A stretch of 64,000 nucleotides of DNA, taken from positions 81,614-145,613 of the forward strand of contig CAKUKM010000004.1 of assembly GCA_934663595.1 (NCBI GenBank). The letters run 5' to 3'. The position numbers and the translations under genes were made by a program. The DNA is from an uncultured Clostridia bacterium (GTDB taxonomy: Bacteria; Bacillota; Clostridia; Christensenellales; Aristaeellaceae). Shown here piece by piece: positions 41,185-48,895 of this stretch (its first letter is position 1; every line of letters starts with the position of its first letter). The notes under the pieces are model-generated. The model saw nothing but the letters and a program-made list of their open reading frames with translations. It had not been told where the DNA came from and made no database searches.

Positions 41185-41847
41185 ATGAAAAAGGTTCGAA
41201 TTCGCTCGGCCGCGCCGATTTATATGGCGGCGGCGGTGTGGGCGCTGGTCGGAATTATTCGGCCGGGAATGCTTCTGAAAATGGGAACGCTGGCGATCAC
41301 GATTCTTCTGTCTGCGGCGGCCTATTTTGCCGGAACGAAGATCTTCAAGGACAAGGTGATCGAGGTGCACGAGCCGGTTTCCACCGGAAACGCGGAGATC
41401 GACCGCCAGATTGCCGAGAGCCGCAAATCGCTCGACGCGCTGACCGTGTACGACGCGAAGATCCCCGATCCGACGGTCAGCAAATATCTGGAGCGGATGC
41501 ACGCGTCCGGCGGCGCGATTCTCGATTCGCTCGAGCGCAATCCCGCGCAGGCGCCGCAGGTGCGCCGGTTTATGAATTACTATCTGCCGACGCTTTCGAA
41601 GATCATGGCCAATTACGTGCTGCTCAACGATTCTCCCGCGAAGGGCGAAAACATCCGCGCGGCGATGCGATCGGTGGAAAACAGCCTCGGCATGATTGCG
41701 GACGCGTTTGACAAGCAGCTCGACAGCCTGTATCGCGATCAGGCGTTCGATATGGACGCGGAGGTCACGGTGCTGGAAACGGTGCTGAAGAGCGAGGGCC
41801 TGGCGGGAAACCGCGATTTTGAAAACAGACAGCAGACCGGCATATAA
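41185..41847 (+). CDS. XpaC-like 5-bromo-4-chloroindolyl phosphate hydrolysis family protein
   Basis: 220 residues: two N-terminal membrane helices (about 10-50, with IYMAAAVWALVGIIR), then a helical cytoplasmic domain (KVIEVHEPVSTGNAEIDRQIAESRKSLDAL, then RFMNYYLPTLSKIMANYVLL). This is the XpaC pattern, a family that regularly sits beside TelA. The name comes from a Bacillus phenotype; the true function is unknown. First gene of a four-gene operon. The overlap of gene layout with telluric-resistance loci suggests an envelope stress role. Confidence 0.75.
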   Translation: MKKVRIRSAAPIYMAAAVWALVGIIRPGMLLKMGTLAITILLSAAAYFAGTKIFKDKVIEVHEPVSTGNAEIDRQIAESRKSLDALTVYDAKIPDPTVSKYLERMHASGGAILDSLERNPAQAPQVRRFMNYYLPTLSKIMANYVLLNDSPAKGENIRAAMRSVENSLGMIADAFDKQLDSLYRDQAFDMDAEVTVLETVLKSEGLAGNRDFENRQQTGI

Positions 41848-41866
41848 CATAAGGAGGGTAAATTCC

Positions 41867-43018
41867 ATGTCCGATGAAATCAAGCTCACTTTGAATCCGA
41901 CCCTTGAGGAGCCGCAGGCCGCGACCGCCGCGGCGTTTGAAACCGCGCAGCAGCAGGCCGAGGAAAAGGTGGAAAAGGACGTTCAGTCCTCGCAGACCTT
42001 TACGCCCGAAGAGCAGAAGATGATCGACGATTTCTCCCGCCAGATCAACATTCTGGACACGAATCTGGTGTTCTCCTACGGCGCGGCGGCGCAGCAGGGC
42101 ATTTCGCAGTTCTCCGATTCGGCGCTGAAAAACGTTCAGACGCACGATCTGGACAAGGTGGGCGACATGATCGGCGATCTGGTGGTGGAGCTGCGCGGCT
42201 TTGACGCCGACGACGAGGACGGCAAGGGCATTCTCGGCTTCTTCAAGCGCAAGAGCCAGTCGGTGGCGGCGCTGAAGGCACGGTATACCAGCGTCGAGGG
42301 CAATGTCAACAAGATCTGCGAGAGCCTCGAAAAGCATCAGATTCAGCTCTTGAAGGATATCGCGATGCTCGATAAGCTGTATGATCAGAACCTGATGTAT
42401 TTCAAGGAGCTTTCGATGTATATCGCGGCGGGCAAAAAGCGCCTGGAAGAGTTCCGCGCCAATGAGGTCAAGGCCGCTTACGACAAGGCCCAGCAGTCCG
42501 GCCTTCCCGAGGACGCGCAGGCCGCGAAGGATCTTTCCGACAAGGCCGATCGCTTTGAAAAGAAGCTCTATGATCTGGAGCTGACGCGCAATATTTCCAT
42601 TCAGATGGCGCCGCAGATTCGCCTGATTCAGTCCAGCAACCAGCTGATGGCCGAAAAGATCCAGACCTCGCTGATCAACACGATTCCGCTGTGGAAGAAC
42701 CAGATGGTGCTGTCCCTCGGCATCGCGCACACGCAGGAGGCGATGGAGGCGCAGCGCGCGGTCAACGATCTGACGAACGATCTGCTGCGCAAAAACGCCG
42801 AGCGCATGCACATGGCGACCGTCGAGAGCGCGAAGGAGGCCGAGCGCGGCATCGTGGATATCGAAACGCTGAAGCAGACGAATCAGCAGCTGATCAGCAC
42901 CATGGACGAGGTGCTCGCCATCCAGCAGCATGGCCGCGAAAAGCGCAAGGCGGCCGAGGCGGAGCTCGCCACGATCGAGGACGAGCTGCGCAAAAAGATG
43001 CTCGAAACGCGCAGGTAA
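41867..43018 (+). CDS. telA: TelA/YceH-family toxic anion resistance protein
   Basis: 383 residues, almost entirely helical: FTPEEQKMIDDFSRQINILDTNLVFSYG, KRKSQSVAALKARYTSVEGNVNKI, QNLMYFKELSMYIAAGKKRLEEFR, and QMAPQIRLIQSSNQLMAEKIQTSLINTIPLWKNQMVLSLG, which is the most conserved TelA segment. Linked to tellurite and antibiotic resistance in several bacteria, with unknown biochemistry. The start is the ATG at 41867, after AAGGAGGGTAAATTCC. Co-transcribed with the XpaC-like gene, the usual partner. Confidence 0.9.
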   Translation: MSDEIKLTLNPTLEEPQAATAAAFETAQQQAEEKVEKDVQSSQTFTPEEQKMIDDFSRQINILDTNLVFSYGAAAQQGISQFSDSALKNVQTHDLDKVGDMIGDLVVELRGFDADDEDGKGILGFFKRKSQSVAALKARYTSVEGNVNKICESLEKHQIQLLKDIAMLDKLYDQNLMYFKELSMYIAAGKKRLEEFRANEVKAAYDKAQQSGLPEDAQAAKDLSDKADRFEKKLYDLELTRNISIQMAPQIRLIQSSNQLMAEKIQTSLINTIPLWKNQMVLSLGIAHTQEAMEAQRAVNDLTNDLLRKNAERMHMATVESAKEAERGIVDIETLKQTNQQLISTMDEVLAIQQHGREKRKAAEAELATIEDELRKKMLETRR

Positions 43019-43036
43019 TTTGAGGAGGAAAACCCA

Positions 43037-43594
43037 TTGAAGCTCATTCAGAGCCGGCGATTTGCCGCCGGTGTGCTCGCGGTGTGCGCGGTCGGAAGCG
43101 TATTCGGCTTCGGCGGCGCGCATCTCGCGGGCGAACGCAAAAACGCCATGAAGGTGTTCGAAGAGGGAATCGACACCTCGTTCGCCGTGCGCATGAGCGT
43201 GGACGCGTATTTGGAAAACAGCGCCGATTACGCGCGCGAAATGGCGGAGGAATACCGCCTGCGCGTCGGCTCCGCATGGGACGGCCAGGCGAAAATCGCC
43301 GAAGAGGCGGAAAAAATACTCTCGGGCGAGCCGGGACAGCGGCTGAATGATTATCGCGCGCTCGTTGCGGATGTGGAAAGCCTGTATACCGATTTCCACG
43401 CCGCTGTGACCGACGAGGACGCGTCGCGCGATTTCGACCGCGCCTACAAGAATTTCAAGTCCGAGCACAACAAGATTCAGTACGACGAATACCATTCGCT
43501 CGCGCGCGACTACAATTCGGAGGCGTCCGGCTTTCCCGCGGGCGCGGTGGCCGGGCTGTGGAATCTTTCCGAGCTGGATCCGTTTGATCCGTAA
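43037..43594 (+). CDS. Divergent LemA-like protein with N-terminal anchor
   Basis: 185 residues. One N-terminal hydrophobic segment (FAAGVLAVCAVGSVFGFGGAHLA) and then a helical bundle ending in RAYKNFKSEHNKIQYDEYHSLARDYNSEASGFPAGAVAGLWNLSELDPF, which follows the LemA C-terminal pattern YN...FP......F. It is followed by a TPM/YgcG gene, the classical LemA partner, which supports the call. Start TTG at 43037 after GAGGAGGAAAACCCA. Function of LemA proteins is unknown; membrane stress is suspected. Confidence 0.65.
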   Translation: MKLIQSRRFAAGVLAVCAVGSVFGFGGAHLAGERKNAMKVFEEGIDTSFAVRMSVDAYLENSADYAREMAEEYRLRVGSAWDGQAKIAEEAEKILSGEPGQRLNDYRALVADVESLYTDFHAAVTDEDASRDFDRAYKNFKSEHNKIQYDEYHSLARDYNSEASGFPAGAVAGLWNLSELDPFDP

Positions 43595-43603
43595 GGAGGG
43601 AAT

Positions 43604-44584
43604 ATGAAGAGAAAAATGGCGCGCGTTTGCGCGCTGGCGCTGGCGCTTTTGCTGACGGCCGCGCTTGCGTTTGCGGAAATCCCGAAGCCGGGCGACGATT
43701 TCTGGTGTCTCGATTCGGCGAACGTGCTTTCCGACGAGACGGAGGGCGAGATCTTCTTTGCCAATCAGCATTTGTACGATGCGTGCGGCGCGGAGATCGT
43801 GGTGGTCGCCGTGAATTCCACGGGCAATCTCAGCATGAGCGACTACACCTACGAGCTGTTCAACAATTGGCAGATCGGCAAGGACACGTATCTCGGCATG
43901 CTGCTGGTGATGGCGATCGACGACGACGATTATTACGCGATGACTGGCACGAAGCTGGAAAACTATCTTTCCGCCGGCGATCTTTCCGAAATGCTGAATC
44001 AGCATCTCGAGCCGGATTTCGCCGCGAAGGATTACGATGCGGGCGCGCGGAAGTTCTTTGAAGCCGCGTATCGGCGCGTTTCGGACGAGCTGAACCTGAA
44101 TCTGAGCGCCGCGGACGCCCGGAAGGAAGCGCAGGACTATATCGCGCAGCACACGACGATGGAAATGACCGCCGTGCGCGAGGAGCATGGAACCGTCGCT
44201 TCGCGCAGCGGGGGAGGAGAATCCCTGATGGGATATATTGTTGTAATCATCATTCTGCTGATTGTATTGAGCAATGTCATGCGCATGGGGCGCAGACGGC
44301 GCAGATTCATGCCGCCGCCCCCGCCGCACATGCATATGCACATGCCGCCGATGGGCCCGCGGCCGCGCAGGTCGCCGCCCCCGCCGATGGGCGGATTTGG
44401 CGGGCCGGATCGCCCGCCCAGGGGCGGAAGACCCGGCGGCGGCTTCGGCGGAGCGTCCCGCGGAGGCGGATTCACGGGCGGCCGCAGCGGCGGCTTCTCC
44501 GGCGGCTTTGGCGGCGCATCCCGGCATTCGGGCGGCGGCCATGGCCCCACGACCCGCGGCGGCGGCGCCGGACGCGGCAGATAA
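43604..44584 (+). CDS. TPM-domain (YgcG-like) membrane protein with Gly-rich tail
   Basis: 326 residues. Signal peptide (about 1-23, ending ALAFAE), then a TPM domain (WCLDSANVLSDETEGEIFFANQHLYDACGAEIVVVAVNSTGN, NNWQIG, GMLLVMAIDDDDYYAMTG), a transmembrane helix near 208-225 (MGYIVVIIILLIVLSNVM), and a low-complexity tail rich in Pro, His, Met and then Gly/Ser/Arg. The tail has repeated GGGFGG-type runs, typical of YgcG proteins. The TPM domain should face outside. Fourth gene of the operon; a terminator follows. Confidence 0.8.
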   Translation: MKRKMARVCALALALLLTAALAFAEIPKPGDDFWCLDSANVLSDETEGEIFFANQHLYDACGAEIVVVAVNSTGNLSMSDYTYELFNNWQIGKDTYLGMLLVMAIDDDDYYAMTGTKLENYLSAGDLSEMLNQHLEPDFAAKDYDAGARKFFEAAYRRVSDELNLNLSAADARKEAQDYIAQHTTMEMTAVREEHGTVASRSGGGESLMGYIVVIIILLIVLSNVMRMGRRRRRFMPPPPPHMHMHMPPMGPRPRRSPPPPMGGFGGPDRPPRGGRPGGGFGGASRGGGFTGGRSGGFSGGFGGASRHSGGGHGPTTRGGGAGRGR

Positions 44585-44607
44585 TTTAAGACGGCACCGC
44601 GCAATTC

Positions 44608-44645
44608 GGCGGATGCGGGCGAGCGCTCGCATCCGCCCTTTCGTT
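44608..44645 (+). terminator. Terminator of the XpaC-TelA-LemA-TPM operon
   Basis: GGCGGATGCG pairs with CGCATCCGCC around a ten-base loop, then CTTTCGTT. Confidence 0.7.
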
Positions 44646-44703
44646 AATAAACGATTGAGAATATTGCAAATTTTTTGAAAATGATGGCGGCGCTGTGCGG
44701 GGT

Positions 44704-44713
44704 GTGCTATAAT
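44704..44713 (+). promoter_or_regulatory. Extended -10 promoter of the dehydrogenase gene
   Basis: GTGTGCTATAAT ends at 44713: a consensus -10 with the TG extension and no good -35. The CNNM gene at 55413 has the same TGTGCTATAAT form. Confidence 0.5.
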
Positions 44714-44789
44714 AGAATCGGTGTGAATTGGCAGAGCGCCTTTTCACGAAAGCGGATTTGCGACAAGCATTTTGAAGGAGGTTGTTCCC

Positions 44790-46046
44790 ATGTTGACCAA
44801 AGCCGTTCGCATGTACGGGGAAAACGATCTGCGCCTCGATACCTTTGAGCTTCCCGAGATTCATGACGACGAAATCCTCGTGAAGATTATTTCCGATTCC
44901 ATCTGCATGTCCAGCTACAAGGCTGCGATTCAGGGCGCGAAGCACAAGCGCGTTCCGGAGAACGTGGCAGAGCATCCGGCGATCATCGGCCACGAGTTCT
45001 GCGGCGTGATCGAGCAGGTGGGCGCGAAGTGGGCGGACAAATTCGCTCCCGGCGACAAATTCACCATTCAGCCGGCGATTTCTTATCACGGAACGCTGAT
45101 GACCCCCGGCTATGCGTTTGAATATTGCGGTGGCGACGCGCAGCACGCAATTCTGCTTCCCGAAATCATGGAGCAGGACTGCCTGCTGGAGTACCGCGCG
45201 AAGGAATTCTTCTATGGCTCGCTGTCCGAGCCGCTGAGCTGCATCATCGGCACCTTCCATGCGCAGTACCATACCAAGCCCGGCTGCTATCATCATGAGA
45301 TGGGCATTCGCGAGGGCGGCAACATGGCGATTCTGGCCGGCGCGGGCCCGATGGGCCTCGGCGCGATCGATTACGCCATTCACTGCGATCGCAAGCCCGG
45401 ACTGCTGGTCGTGACCGATATCGATCAGGCGCGCCTGGATCGCGCGGCTTCGATCTACACGGTCGAGGAAGCGGCAAAGAACGGCGTGAAGCTCGTGTAT
45501 GCGAACACCCGCGAAAACGCGGTGGAAACGCTGATGGGCCTCACCGACGGCAAGGGCTACGACGACGTGCTCGTGTTCGCGCCCGTTCCCGCGGTTATTG
45601 AGCAGGCGGACGCGGTCCTGGCGTTCGACGGCTGCCTGAACTTCTTCGCGGGCCCGACGAATCCCGCGCTCAGCGCGAATTTCAACTTCTACAACGTTCA
45701 TTACGCGGCGCACCATCTGGTCGGCACGTCCGGCGGCAATACCGACGATATGCGCGAGGCGCTGCACATGATCGCCGAGGGCAAGCTGAATCCCGCGGGC
45801 ATGATCACGCACGTCGGCGGCCTGAACGCGGTGGTCGAGACCACGCTGAACCTGCCGAAGATCCCCGGCGGCAAGAAGCTGATTTACCCCAACATCCATA
45901 TGGAGCTGACCGCGATCGACGATTTCGCGAAGAAGGGCGAAACCGATCCGATGTTCAAGAAGCTCGCCGAGATCTGCGGCAAGAACAACAACCTCTGGTG
46001 CGGCGAGGCGGAAGCGTATCTGCTCGAGCATGCGCCGAAGATCTAA
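44790..46046 (+). CDS. Zinc-type alcohol dehydrogenase family, L-sorbose-1-phosphate-reductase-like
   Basis: 418 residues of the medium-chain dehydrogenase fold. ICMSSYK replaces the usual catalytic Cys region, GHEFCGVIEQVG is the conserved Glu-containing turn, and LAGAGPMGLGAIDYA binds the NAD(P). Unusual insertions (CLLEYRAKEFFYGSLSEPLSC, EMGIREGGNMAI) match SorE-type L-sorbose-1-phosphate reductases. No phosphotransferase system or other sugar genes lie beside it, so the substrate is uncertain. Start ATG at 44790, after GAAGGAGGTTGTTCCC. Confidence 0.8.
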   Translation: MLTKAVRMYGENDLRLDTFELPEIHDDEILVKIISDSICMSSYKAAIQGAKHKRVPENVAEHPAIIGHEFCGVIEQVGAKWADKFAPGDKFTIQPAISYHGTLMTPGYAFEYCGGDAQHAILLPEIMEQDCLLEYRAKEFFYGSLSEPLSCIIGTFHAQYHTKPGCYHHEMGIREGGNMAILAGAGPMGLGAIDYAIHCDRKPGLLVVTDIDQARLDRAASIYTVEEAAKNGVKLVYANTRENAVETLMGLTDGKGYDDVLVFAPVPAVIEQADAVLAFDGCLNFFAGPTNPALSANFNFYNVHYAAHHLVGTSGGNTDDMREALHMIAEGKLNPAGMITHVGGLNAVVETTLNLPKIPGGKKLIYPNIHMELTAIDDFAKKGETDPMFKKLAEICGKNNNLWCGEAEAYLLEHAPKI

Positions 46047-46060
46047 AGCATTTGTCCAAA

Positions 46061-46143
46061 AAAACGCGGCCCGGAATGCGTATCTGGGCCGCGCTTATCT
46101 GCAAAGCAGCGCCTGAAACCATTGCGGCTCCAGGCGCTGCTTG
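46061..46143. terminator. Two hairpins between convergent genes
   Basis: CGCGGCCC (46065-46072) pairs with GGGCCGCG (46086-46093), with an A-run before it that serves the minus strand. AAGCAGCGCCTG (46104-46115) pairs with CAGGCGCTGCTT (46131-46142) and is nearer the acetyltransferase stop. Confidence 0.6.
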
Positions 46144-46144
46144 C

Positions 46145-47068
46145 TTATTCAGCAGTTTCCATGGAAAGACCGATTCCCAGCTTTGCACCGAAGCCGAGAG
46201 ACGAATACATCGCCTCGTCGCATGGCGCGCAGCACACGTTCAGACACGCGAGCCCGTTCGCCGCACACCAGTCGCGCGCGGCGCGCACCAGCATTCGCGC
46301 AATTCCCTGCCCGCGAAACGCCGGGAGGACGTAAAAATCGTCGAACACGCCGACGTCCGCGCAGGTAAACGTGGAAAAACTGCGCACGACCGAAGCCATG
46401 CCGACCGTCTGCATTCCCGTTTTTGCGAAGAAAAACTGAATCCGCCGATCGCGCATTGCCGAAAGCAGCCGACCGAAGCGCGCGTCGTCCATTTTTTCCT
46501 CGCCGATTTCGTGCAGAAAGCCGTTTTCCAGCCGCCGAAGCTGCCAATCCTCCGCCGCATTTGCGATGGCAACCGGCGATTCCTCTCCGCGCTTCAGCAT
46601 CAGCGGCTCGCCCCATTCGTCCAGGCCGTTTGGAACAAAGCCCAGGCGCGTCCAGAAGCGAATGCGCCGCTCGTTCGAACAGTTCAGCTCCCAATATTTC
46701 GCGCCGGCGGCCTTCGACCAGTCGAGCAGCGCGTTTGCGCACGCCGTGCCCGTGCCGCCGCGGAATTCGGGATATACGCAGAATTCCATGATGAAGCATT
46801 TCCCGTCCTCGGAATCAAACACGACCGCCATCGCAAGGCCGATTTCGATTCCATCGCGCACGAAAAAGAGATAACGCAGCCGGTTCTCCGCGCGCTCATG
46901 AAGGCGCTGAATGCTCGCCGGATACTCCGGGCCGTCGAGGAAGTACGCGCGCTCCTCGCTTTCCGGGTCGGGAAAGACGTCGCGGGCGAAATAGGCGCGC
47001 AGCTGCGCCCAGAATCGGTCGATATCGCGTGCGGAATCCGCCTCGCGAATCCAAATTGAATGGTTCAT
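46145..47068 (-). CDS. Double-GNAT N-acetyltransferase
   Basis: 307 residues with two GNAT domains. In the first, EFCVYPEFRGGTGTACANALLDW is the acetyl-CoA loop and NERRIRFWTRLGFVPNG its end. In the second, DDFYVLPAFRGQGIARMLVRAA has the full Q/RxxGxG/A and YSSLGF closes it. The first loop (RGGTGTA) keeps the shape. Acceptor unknown. The ribosome binding site TGGAGG is part of a hairpin stem, and a 12-codon leader lies upstream, so induction may depend on ribosome behaviour, as in some antibiotic-resistance genes. Start ATG at 47068. Confidence 0.8.
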   Translation of the reverse strand: MNHSIWIREADSARDIDRFWAQLRAYFARDVFPDPESEERAYFLDGPEYPASIQRLHERAENRLRYLFFVRDGIEIGLAMAVVFDSEDGKCFIMEFCVYPEFRGGTGTACANALLDWSKAAGAKYWELNCSNERRIRFWTRLGFVPNGLDEWGEPLMLKRGEESPVAIANAAEDWQLRRLENGFLHEIGEEKMDDARFGRLLSAMRDRRIQFFFAKTGMQTVGMASVVRSFSTFTCADVGVFDDFYVLPAFRGQGIARMLVRAARDWCAANGLACLNVCCAPCDEAMYSSLGFGAKLGIGLSMETAE

Positions 47069-47075
47069 TGCAAAT

Positions 47076-47119
47076 CCTCCATTTTTTCATTTGGAGGGTC
47101 GAGGCGCGGCAAACGCCTC
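47076..47119 (-). promoter_or_regulatory. SD-sequestering hairpin and alternative pairing before the GNAT gene
   Basis: On the minus strand CCTCCA (plus 47092-47097) can pair with the ribosome binding site TGGAGG (plus 47076-47081). The same 5' arm, extended to ACCCTCCA (47092-47099), is perfectly complementary to TGGAGGGT inside the leader gene (47131-47138), so the two pairings exclude each other. A further small stem, GAGGCG/CGCCTC (47101-47119), overlaps the leader stop codon. Confidence 0.45.
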
Positions 47120-47156
47120 AGGAATTGCGCACCCTCCATTCGCGCATCGTTTTCAT
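47118..47156 (-). CDS. Candidate 12-residue leader peptide (MKTMREWRVRNS)
   Basis: A 13-codon reading frame with a near-perfect AAGGAGG ribosome binding site 10 bases before its ATG and a TGA stop, 49 bases ahead of the acetyltransferase start. Codons 7-9 (TGG AGG GTG) contain the segment that can pair with the hairpin arm described at 47076. It is too short for statistics; the support is the strong ribosome binding site plus the mutually exclusive pairing. Confidence 0.4.
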   Translation of the reverse strand: MKTMREWRVRNS

Positions 47157-47234
47157 GTAAAACCGCCTCCTTATCCGTTGTCGCAGCGAATATCACCGCG
47201 CATTGTTTTTATTCCATTCAACGCGAACCGGCGC

Positions 47235-48008
47235 TCAGCGCTCGTATTCGCGCATCAGGTCGTACATCAGGATTGCCGCCGCGATCGCCGCGTTCAGCGA
47301 TTCCGCGCCGCCGCGCATCGGGAGCTTGACGCGCATATCCGCGCATGCGCGCACCGCGTCGCTGATGCCGCGCGCCTCGTTTCCGATGATCAGAACCAGC
47401 TTTTTTCCCGGATTGGGCCGCGAATAGAAGTCCTCGCCGCTCAAATCGGATGCAATCAGCGTATAGCCGCGCGCCTTCAGCGCCGTCAGCGCATTCGGAA
47501 GCGATTCGGCCTGCGCGAACGGCAGCCGGAAGCCCGAGCCCATTGCCGCGCGCAATACCTTCGGCGAGAGCGGATCCGCGCTGCCGCCGCCGATGAGCAG
47601 GCCGCGAAAGCCCGCCGCGTCCGCCGTGCGCCAGATCGTTCCCAGATTGCCGGGGTCCTGAACGCCGTCGAGCGCGACGACGATATCGGGCAGCGCGTCG
47701 ATCGGCGCGGCGAGGGGCGAATCAAAGCTCGCGCAAACGCCCTGCGGCGTTTTGGTATCGCACACGCTTTCCAGCAGACTCCGCGGCACCTGATGCGCCC
47801 GCGCGCCGCGCTTTTCCATTTCGAGGGCGAGGGGGACGTGCTTTTCGTCCGCGATCAATTCGTGAATGGGCAATCCGCATTGCAGCGCCTCGCGCAGCAT
47901 GACCTCGCCCTCGACGAGAATGCGCCCGCTTTCCAGGCGTCCCGCGCGTTCGCGCAGCGCCCGAAGCGCGCGAATGGCCGGATTTTTTGCGCTGGTAATC
48001 AAATCCAT
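47235..48008 (-). CDS. SpoU/TrmH-family RNA 2'-O-methyltransferase
   Basis: 257 residues. N-terminal substrate-binding domain (ITSAKNPAIRALRALRER, GRILVEGEVMLREAL), then the knotted SAM domain with NLGTIWRTADAAGFRGLLIG, LIIGNEARGIS and the C-terminal LPMRGGAESLNAAIAAAI. Target may be 23S rRNA or tRNA. I use ATG 48008; a GTG four codons upstream lies against the GGGGAG site and is less likely. It lies between comF and the leader/GNAT unit on the same strand. Confidence 0.9.
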   Translation of the reverse strand: MDLITSAKNPAIRALRALRERAGRLESGRILVEGEVMLREALQCGLPIHELIADEKHVPLALEMEKRGARAHQVPRSLLESVCDTKTPQGVCASFDSPLAAPIDALPDIVVALDGVQDPGNLGTIWRTADAAGFRGLLIGGGSADPLSPKVLRAAMGSGFRLPFAQAESLPNALTALKARGYTLIASDLSGEDFYSRPNPGKKLVLIIGNEARGISDAVRACADMRVKLPMRGGAESLNAAIAAAILMYDLMREYER

Positions 48009-48050
48009 CGTATGGTTCACTCCCCAAACAGATTGAATGAAAAACGGCGA

Positions 48051-48698
48051 TCAGCTGTTTCCCTTCGCGAACACGAGCAGATATACCTGCTTCGCGCCCG
48101 CGTCGCGCAGCGCCCGTTCGCACTGATGCGCGGTCTGGCCGGTGGTATACACGTCGTCGATCAGGAGCACCCGCCGACCGGCGGCGGCCGGATTTGCGGC
48201 GAACGCGCCGGAGAGGTTCTGCCTGCGCGCGGCGCCGTGCAGGCGCGCCTGCTGCGAGGTGTTGCGCGTGCGGACGAGCAGCGGCTCATACGGCAAATTC
48301 AGCGCCTTTGCGATTTGCCGCGCGAGCAGCTCCGACTGGTTGAAGCCGCGCCTGCGCAGCCGCTTTTTGTGCATCGGCACCGCGCAGACGACCTCCGCGC
48401 CCGTCGGCTGAATCTGCTCGTAGGCGCGCAGCATGTCGCTCGCCATCATTTCGGCAAGTCCGGTCACGCTCCGGTATTTGAGCGCGCGCACCATGCCGCC
48501 CGCCGGACCCGCATAGCGATACGCGACCGCCATGCCGTCCATCCGGTGCTCGGTAAACGCGCCGATCCAGTTGCGCGCGAGCATCCTCCGGCACGGCTCG
48601 CACACCCATTCGCGCTCGAGCCCCGCCTTGCTTCCGCAGCAGACGCAGATCGCGCGGGTGGGGAAGAGCAGGTCGATCAGCGCGCGAAGCAGCCTCAT
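48051..48698 (-). CDS. comF: ComF family phosphoribosyltransferase-like protein
   Basis: 215 residues. An N-terminal zinc ribbon, CVCCGSK...CEPCRRML, followed by a phosphoribosyltransferase domain with AVPMHKKRLRRRGFNQSELLARQIAKAL, RTRNTSQQARLHGAARRQNLSGAF and the PRPP loop VLLIDDVYTTGQTAHQCERAL. Needed for DNA uptake in Bacillus, with biochemical role still unclear. The true start is ATG 48698, five bases after GGGAGGCG; the frame stays open upstream only because the tandem repeats are multiples of three. ATGA overlap with the repeat gene. Confidence 0.9.
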   Translation of the reverse strand: MRLLRALIDLLFPTRAICVCCGSKAGLEREWVCEPCRRMLARNWIGAFTEHRMDGMAVAYRYAGPAGGMVRALKYRSVTGLAEMMASDMLRAYEQIQPTGAEVVCAVPMHKKRLRRRGFNQSELLARQIAKALNLPYEPLLVRTRNTSQQARLHGAARRQNLSGAFAANPAAAGRRVLLIDDVYTTGQTAHQCERALRDAGAKQVYLLVFAKGNS

Positions 48699-48895
48699 AA
48701 GAGCGCCTCCCGAATGGCCGAATGCTTTTCGCTCTTCATGCGCGCCTCCCGAATGGCCGAATGCTTTTCGCTCTTCATGCGCGCCTCCCGAATGGTCAAA
48801 CGCTGTTCGCATTTCATGCGCGCCTCCCGAATGGTCAAACGCTGTTCGCATTTCATGCGCGCCTCCCGAATGGGCAAATGCTGTTCGCGTTTCAT
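48695..48895 (-). CDS. Small five-repeat protein between recD2 and comF
   Basis: 66 codons: five tandem 13-residue units, MKREQHLPIREAR, MKCEQRLTIREAR twice, MKSEKHSAIREAR, and MKSEKHSAIREAL plus a final Leu. The ATG at 48895 overlaps the recD2 stop in ATGA and the TGA at 48695 overlaps the comF start in ATGA, so the frame fits the gap exactly. Every unit ends in GGGAGGCGCGC directly before the next ATG, giving each repeat its own ribosome binding site and start. The product would be a charged, helix-prone peptide; no known family. It may instead act only as a translational relay. Confidence 0.5.
   Translation of the reverse strand: MKREQHLPIREARMKCEQRLTIREARMKCEQRLTIREARMKSEKHSAIREARMKSEKHSAIREALL
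48701..48895. repeat. Tandem array of five 39-bp repeats
   Basis: Five head-to-tail 39-bp units with no spacers. The second and third units (from recD2) are identical, and the fourth and fifth differ only in the last codon, showing recent slippage duplication. The period is a multiple of three, so all frames crossing it behave alike. Confidence 0.9.

Noticed and set aside
46896..47090. Alternative 64-codon frame starting in the loop of the acetyltransferase hairpin
   Set aside because: It overlaps the start of the acetyltransferase out of frame and reads as low-complexity Arg-rich sequence; the acetyltransferase frame has clear domains.
48701..48895. CRISPR array
   Set aside because: The 39-bp units are directly abutting with no unique spacers, and no cas genes are present.
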